A stretch of DNA of 58,611 nucleotides from NCBI GenBank assembly GCA_023436615.1, contig JAEZIO010000077.1:1-58611 (forward strand). Reading direction: 5' to 3'. The position numbers were made by a program, and so were the translations under genes. Every line of letters starts with the position of its first letter. The first letter of the stretch is position 1. Shown here piece after piece: positions 55,614 to 58,611 of the stretch. Origin of the DNA: Pseudomonadota bacterium (GTDB lineage Bacteria > Pseudomonadota > Alphaproteobacteria > Sphingomonadales > Sphingomonadaceae). The notes beneath the pieces are model-generated. The model ran no database searches. It had not been told where the DNA came from and saw only the letters and a list, made by a program, of their open reading frames with translations.

Positions 55614-56197
55614 TGCGTAACCTTCTCTTCCTTTCCGCGGCCGCGGCCGCGATTGCACTTCCGGCGGCAGCACAGGCGCAGGCCGTGCCCGCGGCGACGA
55701 TCGCCGTCGTTGACCTCGACAAGGTCACCACCGACTGCAACGCGTGCAAAACCGCCAATGCCGCGCTGCAGAGCCAGGTCGCCGCATTCCGTGCGCGCCA
55801 GCAGGCGCTTGCAACGCCGCTCGAGACCGAAGGCAAGGCCCTCCAGACCGCCGTTGCGGCGCTCAATGGCAAGCAGCCCGATGCGGCGCTCCAGGCACGC
55901 ATCACCGCGTTCGAAAACAAGCGGAATCAGGGTGCGCAGGAGCTCGGCCGGCAAGAGCAGCAGATCCAGCGCAACCAGGCCTATATCCAGCAGCAGATCG
56001 CCGCGAAGCTCGGTCCGATCTATCAGCAGGTGATGCAGAGGCGCGGAGCGAATCTGATGCTCGAGATCGGAACGACGCTGGCGTCGGCTTCGAGGCTCGA
56101 TGTTACCGCTGACGTTACCGCCGCGCTGAACGCGGCGCTTCCGAGCGTCGCCACCACTGCTCCGGCCCAGCAGCAGCGGCAGCCACAGGGTCGGTGA
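55613..56197 (+). CDS. skp: OmpH/Skp family periplasmic chaperone
   Basis: Skp carries unfolded outer-membrane proteins to BamA. The 194 residues have a cleaved signal (ending AAAQAQA), a VDLDKV strand region, long glutamine-rich helices and a Gln-rich end. Two cysteines near residues 43 and 46 (CNACKTA) are unusual for Skp. It overlaps bamA by one base, and the GTG of fabZ overlaps its stop; lpxD, usual here, is absent. Confidence 0.9.
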   Translation: MRNLLFLSAAAAAIALPAAAQAQAVPAATIAVVDLDKVTTDCNACKTANAALQSQVAAFRARQQALATPLETEGKALQTAVAALNGKQPDAALQARITAFENKRNQGAQELGRQEQQIQRNQAYIQQQIAAKLGPIYQQVMQRRGANLMLEIGTTLASASRLDVTADVTAALNAALPSVATTAPAQQQRQPQGR

Positions 56198-56670
56198 GCG
56201 AAGACGCTGAAGCCACGGCTATAGGCCCGCTGGACGTCCGGCGGGTCATGGCGGCGCTTCCGCACCGCTATCCGCTGCTCCTCGTCGACCGGGTCGAAAG
56301 CCTCGACCCGGATCGCGGGATCGTCGCCATCAAGGCCGTGACGATCAACGAGCAGTTCTTCCAGGGGCATTTCCCCGGCCGCCCGATCATGCCGGGCGTG
56401 CTGATCGTCGAGGCGCTCGCGCAAGCCGCGGGCGTTCTCGCCGTCGAGGCGCTGGGCCTGTCCGGCACCGGCAAGCTCGTCTACTTCATGGCGATCGAAG
56501 GCGCGAAGTTCCGCGCTCCCGTGGAACCCGGAGTGCTGCTCCGGCTGGAAGTCGAGTTCGTCCAGAAGCGTCCGAGCGTATGCAAGTTCGCGGGCAGGGC
56601 TCTGATCGACGGCAAGGTCGCTGCGGAAGCGAACTTCACCGCGATGATCGCCGATCCGCCCTCCGGCTGA
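56194..56670 (+). CDS. fabZ: 3-hydroxyacyl-ACP dehydratase FabZ
   Basis: FabZ dehydrates 3-hydroxyacyl-ACP in fatty acid synthesis. The 158 residues carry the catalytic His59 in GHFPGRPIMPG and Glu73 in VEALAQ. Its start is a GTG overlapping the skp stop. lpxA, which usually follows, is missing; the next gene is a convergent TonB-dependent receptor four bases away. Confidence 0.97.
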   Translation: MSEDAEATAIGPLDVRRVMAALPHRYPLLLVDRVESLDPDRGIVAIKAVTINEQFFQGHFPGRPIMPGVLIVEALAQAAGVLAVEALGLSGTGKLVYFMAIEGAKFRAPVEPGVLLRLEVEFVQKRPSVCKFAGRALIDGKVAAEANFTAMIADPPSG

Positions 56671-56674
56671 TCGC

Positions 56675-58546
56675 TTACGGTCCCCCGAGCCGCACGCCTG
56701 CGTAAATGGCGCGCCCTTCCGTCCGGTAGCCGAAAACGTCCTGGTAGCGTGCATCGAACAGGTTCGAGCCACGCGCGAACAGCTCCAAGCCGGAACGCGC
56801 CGCATAGCTCACCCTGGCGCCGGCCAGCCAGTACGACCCAAGCCGCACCTTCTGCGCCGGGAACAGGTCGAAGTTCGTGTCGGTGCGCGCGCCCACGTAC
56901 GCCACCGATGCGCCGTAGGTGAACCGACGCGTGGTACCGTCGATGGCGACGGCAGCGCTATGTCTGGGTCGCCGAATCTCCCGCAATTGCACGGCCGGGA
57001 TGGCGCCCGGTTCACTGGCGCGCAGGTAGGCGTAATTGGCACTGAGGCGGAAAGCGTCGCTCGGATTCCATGCAAGCTCGGCTTCGATACCCGAGCGCCG
57101 GCTGGAGGCGGTTCGATTTTCCGTGCTGGACGCAAAGGTGACGGGATCGAACACGTCGACGATTTCGTCGCGCAGCCTCTGCCGATATCCCGTCAGCGCC
57201 GCGTCGAGAGCGCCGTGGCGGTACCGAAGCGAAGCCTCGAACCCGCGCGAGCTTTCCGGCCTCAGCGCCGGATTGCCTACGAAGCTGCCGGGAAAAAAGC
57301 CGTAGAGATCGAAGAAGGTCGGCTGGGAAATGCCTTCCGCATAAGATGCCGCGATCGACACTCCGCCGCCGGCGGAAACGAGCGCGGAAGCGCGGACTGT
57401 CGTCGCATCCTTGAAAGCGCTGAAGGCGTCGTGTCGAATCGCTATGTCGGCGATCACGGGCGCCAGCTCGGCGCGCCATTCTGCGGTCAAAGCGTCGTGG
57501 GTACGGTGCCGGTCCTGGTTGGTCAGGCCGAAGAACCCGCTATCGCGAGCCTGGAAGGTCTCCCGGTCGTGATCGACCGCCGCGATCGCCGCGTGGGCGA
57601 TGGGGCCGGTGGCGAAGCGGTACTGGAGCTGACCGGCCGCCGTCCATCGCTCTCCCTTCGTGCGGTTGATCTCCAGCTGATCTCGGAAGTTGCGGTTCGA
57701 GGACGCCAGGAACGAGGACGACACCGTGCCGCTAAGGCGTTGCTCGTTTCCCGCGGCCAGCCACAACCGCGCGGCGGAAAGCCGGTTACGGGTGCTGTCG
57801 AGCGTATCCATGTGCTGGAATGGCGGATCGGCATTGAACCCATCGAACTCGCTCCGTCCGCTGAGCGAGAAAGCCGAAGCACCGATCTCGACCGCGGGAG
57901 CCAATGTCCAGGTGCCGCGGAGCCGTGCGGACAGGTTGCGGTAACCATCCCTGTCGCCGGAGCCGTTGAAGCTGTCGATGCCCGCTGCGCGCTGCCAGCC
58001 GACCGCGCCAGCGATGTTGACCGGACCCGCGGCAAGGCCGCCGGACGTGCTTGCCCGGCCAGATCCGGATGATCCCGCTTCGCCCGTCGCCGAATATGTG
58101 GAACGGGTGACGGGCAGGCCGTTCACCGCGACGACGCCTCCGATGGCATCGGACCCCCACAACGCCGACTGGGGACCGCGGACGACTTCGATCCGCGACA
58201 CGATGTCCGCATTGAGAAGCTCGAACCGCGGAATATCCCCCGCCGCTGGGTCGTTGGCACGGATCCCGTCGATGAACAGCAGGGTGTGGTTCGCTTCGGC
58301 GCCGCGAATTCTGACCTGGCTGAGCGTTCCCGCCGGGCCTCCGGTCTCCACCGCCGCCGACGGTGTCAGCCTTATTATCGCTGACGCGAGCGGATCGCCC
58401 AGACGCTCGATGCGCTCGCGATCGATCACAGTCGCGCTTGCGGCAGTGTCGGCCCGGTCCTGGGGTATTCGGGACGCGGTAACGACGATCGTGTCGCGAA
58501 CCGGCGCTGCGGAAACGTCCGCCGAAATGAGAACGAACGGGATCAT
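56675..58546 (-). CDS. BtuB-like TonB-dependent outer-membrane receptor
   Basis: The 623-residue protein starts with a short signal (ending VSAAPV), a TonB box-like DTIVVTAS at about 18-25, and a plug domain to about 145 (VRIRGAEANHTLLFIDGI, VEVVRGPQSALWGSDAIGG), then a 22-strand barrel. Size and plug style resemble BtuB/vitamin B12-type receptors, but the ligand is unknown. GGAGG is the ribosome-binding site, which the leader can pair with and hide. Confidence 0.9.
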   Translation of the reverse strand: MIPFVLISADVSAAPVRDTIVVTASRIPQDRADTAASATVIDRERIERLGDPLASAIIRLTPSAAVETGGPAGTLSQVRIRGAEANHTLLFIDGIRANDPAAGDIPRFELLNADIVSRIEVVRGPQSALWGSDAIGGVVAVNGLPVTRSTYSATGEAGSSGSGRASTSGGLAAGPVNIAGAVGWQRAAGIDSFNGSGDRDGYRNLSARLRGTWTLAPAVEIGASAFSLSGRSEFDGFNADPPFQHMDTLDSTRNRLSAARLWLAAGNEQRLSGTVSSSFLASSNRNFRDQLEINRTKGERWTAAGQLQYRFATGPIAHAAIAAVDHDRETFQARDSGFFGLTNQDRHRTHDALTAEWRAELAPVIADIAIRHDAFSAFKDATTVRASALVSAGGGVSIAASYAEGISQPTFFDLYGFFPGSFVGNPALRPESSRGFEASLRYRHGALDAALTGYRQRLRDEIVDVFDPVTFASSTENRTASSRRSGIEAELAWNPSDAFRLSANYAYLRASEPGAIPAVQLREIRRPRHSAAVAIDGTTRRFTYGASVAYVGARTDTNFDLFPAQKVRLGSYWLAGARVSYAARSGLELFARGSNLFDARYQDVFGYRTEGRAIYAGVRLGGP

Positions 58547-58550
58547 TGGC

Positions 58551-58611
58551 CACCTCCTTGAAACGACGCGCGTATGTCGCCTCGGAGGTGCCGCACGGAT
58601 TCCCGTGCGGC
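58551..58611 (-). promoter_or_regulatory. SD-sequestering leader of the TonB-dependent receptor gene
   Basis: On the minus strand CACCTCC (58584-58590) is perfectly complementary to GGAGGTG (58551-58557), the ribosome-binding site, 26 bases later. Just upstream is a perfect 9-bp hairpin GCCGCACGG-GAAT-CCGTGCGGC (58590-58611), which shares one base with it. The layout resembles a translational switch, cut by the window edge, so the aptamer, if any, cannot be seen. Confidence 0.45.

Noticed and set aside
58547..58611. Complete cobalamin riboswitch
   Set aside because: Only 65 leader bases are in the window, and no B12 box or CCCGC-ACTGT core is seen. Only the site-hiding pairing is supported.

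Overview
The window is a stretch of chromosome from a GC-rich alphaproteobacterium, most likely of the Sphingomonadales. This placement is inferred from protein style and gene order, not from a database search. Supporting signs are EcfG-type promoters, a rpsB-tsf-pyrH-frr-uppS-cdsA-dxr-rseP-bamA-skp-fabZ run from which lpxD and lpxA are missing, a system I ccm cluster, and many GTG starts overlapping the previous stop codon. No insertion sequence, prophage, plasmid gene or CRISPR array was seen; the window reads as core genome with small accessory genes.

Layout. 0.1-2.9 kb: two lipoproteins around a Tat-like M48 metalloprotease, then a proline-rich mini-ORF on the other strand. 3-5.8 kb: tRNA-Leu, trigger factor with a histidine- and lysine-rich tail, and a cupin. 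5.8-12.6 kb: protein quality control (clpP, clpX, a CPBP-like membrane protein, lon, HU) with a glycosyltransferase, a small acidic protein and tRNA-Val. 12.6-14 kb: Crp/Fnr regulator, HIT protein, tRNA-His. 14-19.9 kb: a Leu/Val-type dehydrogenase followed by ccmCDEFGHI. 19.9-26.6 kb: alanine dehydrogenase, Kup, a small coupled pair, a DUF3775 protein, tRNA-Met and a pyruvate-oxidase-like ThDP enzyme. 26.6-34.7 kb: a 431-base intergenic region with a candidate structured RNA, then proS, lolC/E, lolD, an LprI-like protein and dnaE. 34.8-44 kb: hemerythrin protein, mtgA, alaS, GFA protein, CPA2 antiporter, FAD monooxygenase, icd. 44-45.6 kb: psd-pssA. 45.5-56.7 kb: rpsB to fabZ, covering translation, isoprenoid, phospholipid and outer-membrane assembly. 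56.7 kb to the end: a BtuB-like TonB-dependent receptor on the opposite strand.

Regulation is the most interesting layer. A perfect GTTC-N7-GTTC LexA-type box lies between a TTGACA -35 and its -10, upstream of an unrecognised 51-residue membrane protein (45512-45667, minus strand), which suggests a SidA-like SOS-induced small membrane protein. Two perfect EcfG motifs (GGAAC-N16/17-CGTT) precede the DUF3775 and hemerythrin genes, and a near-match precedes the acidic 70-residue gene. RpoH-like promoters precede clpP and lon; the lon one would give a leaderless mRNA. The TonB-dependent receptor has a leader that can pair with its ribosome-binding site. All promoter and RNA calls come from reading the sequence by eye and have no experimental or comparative support here.
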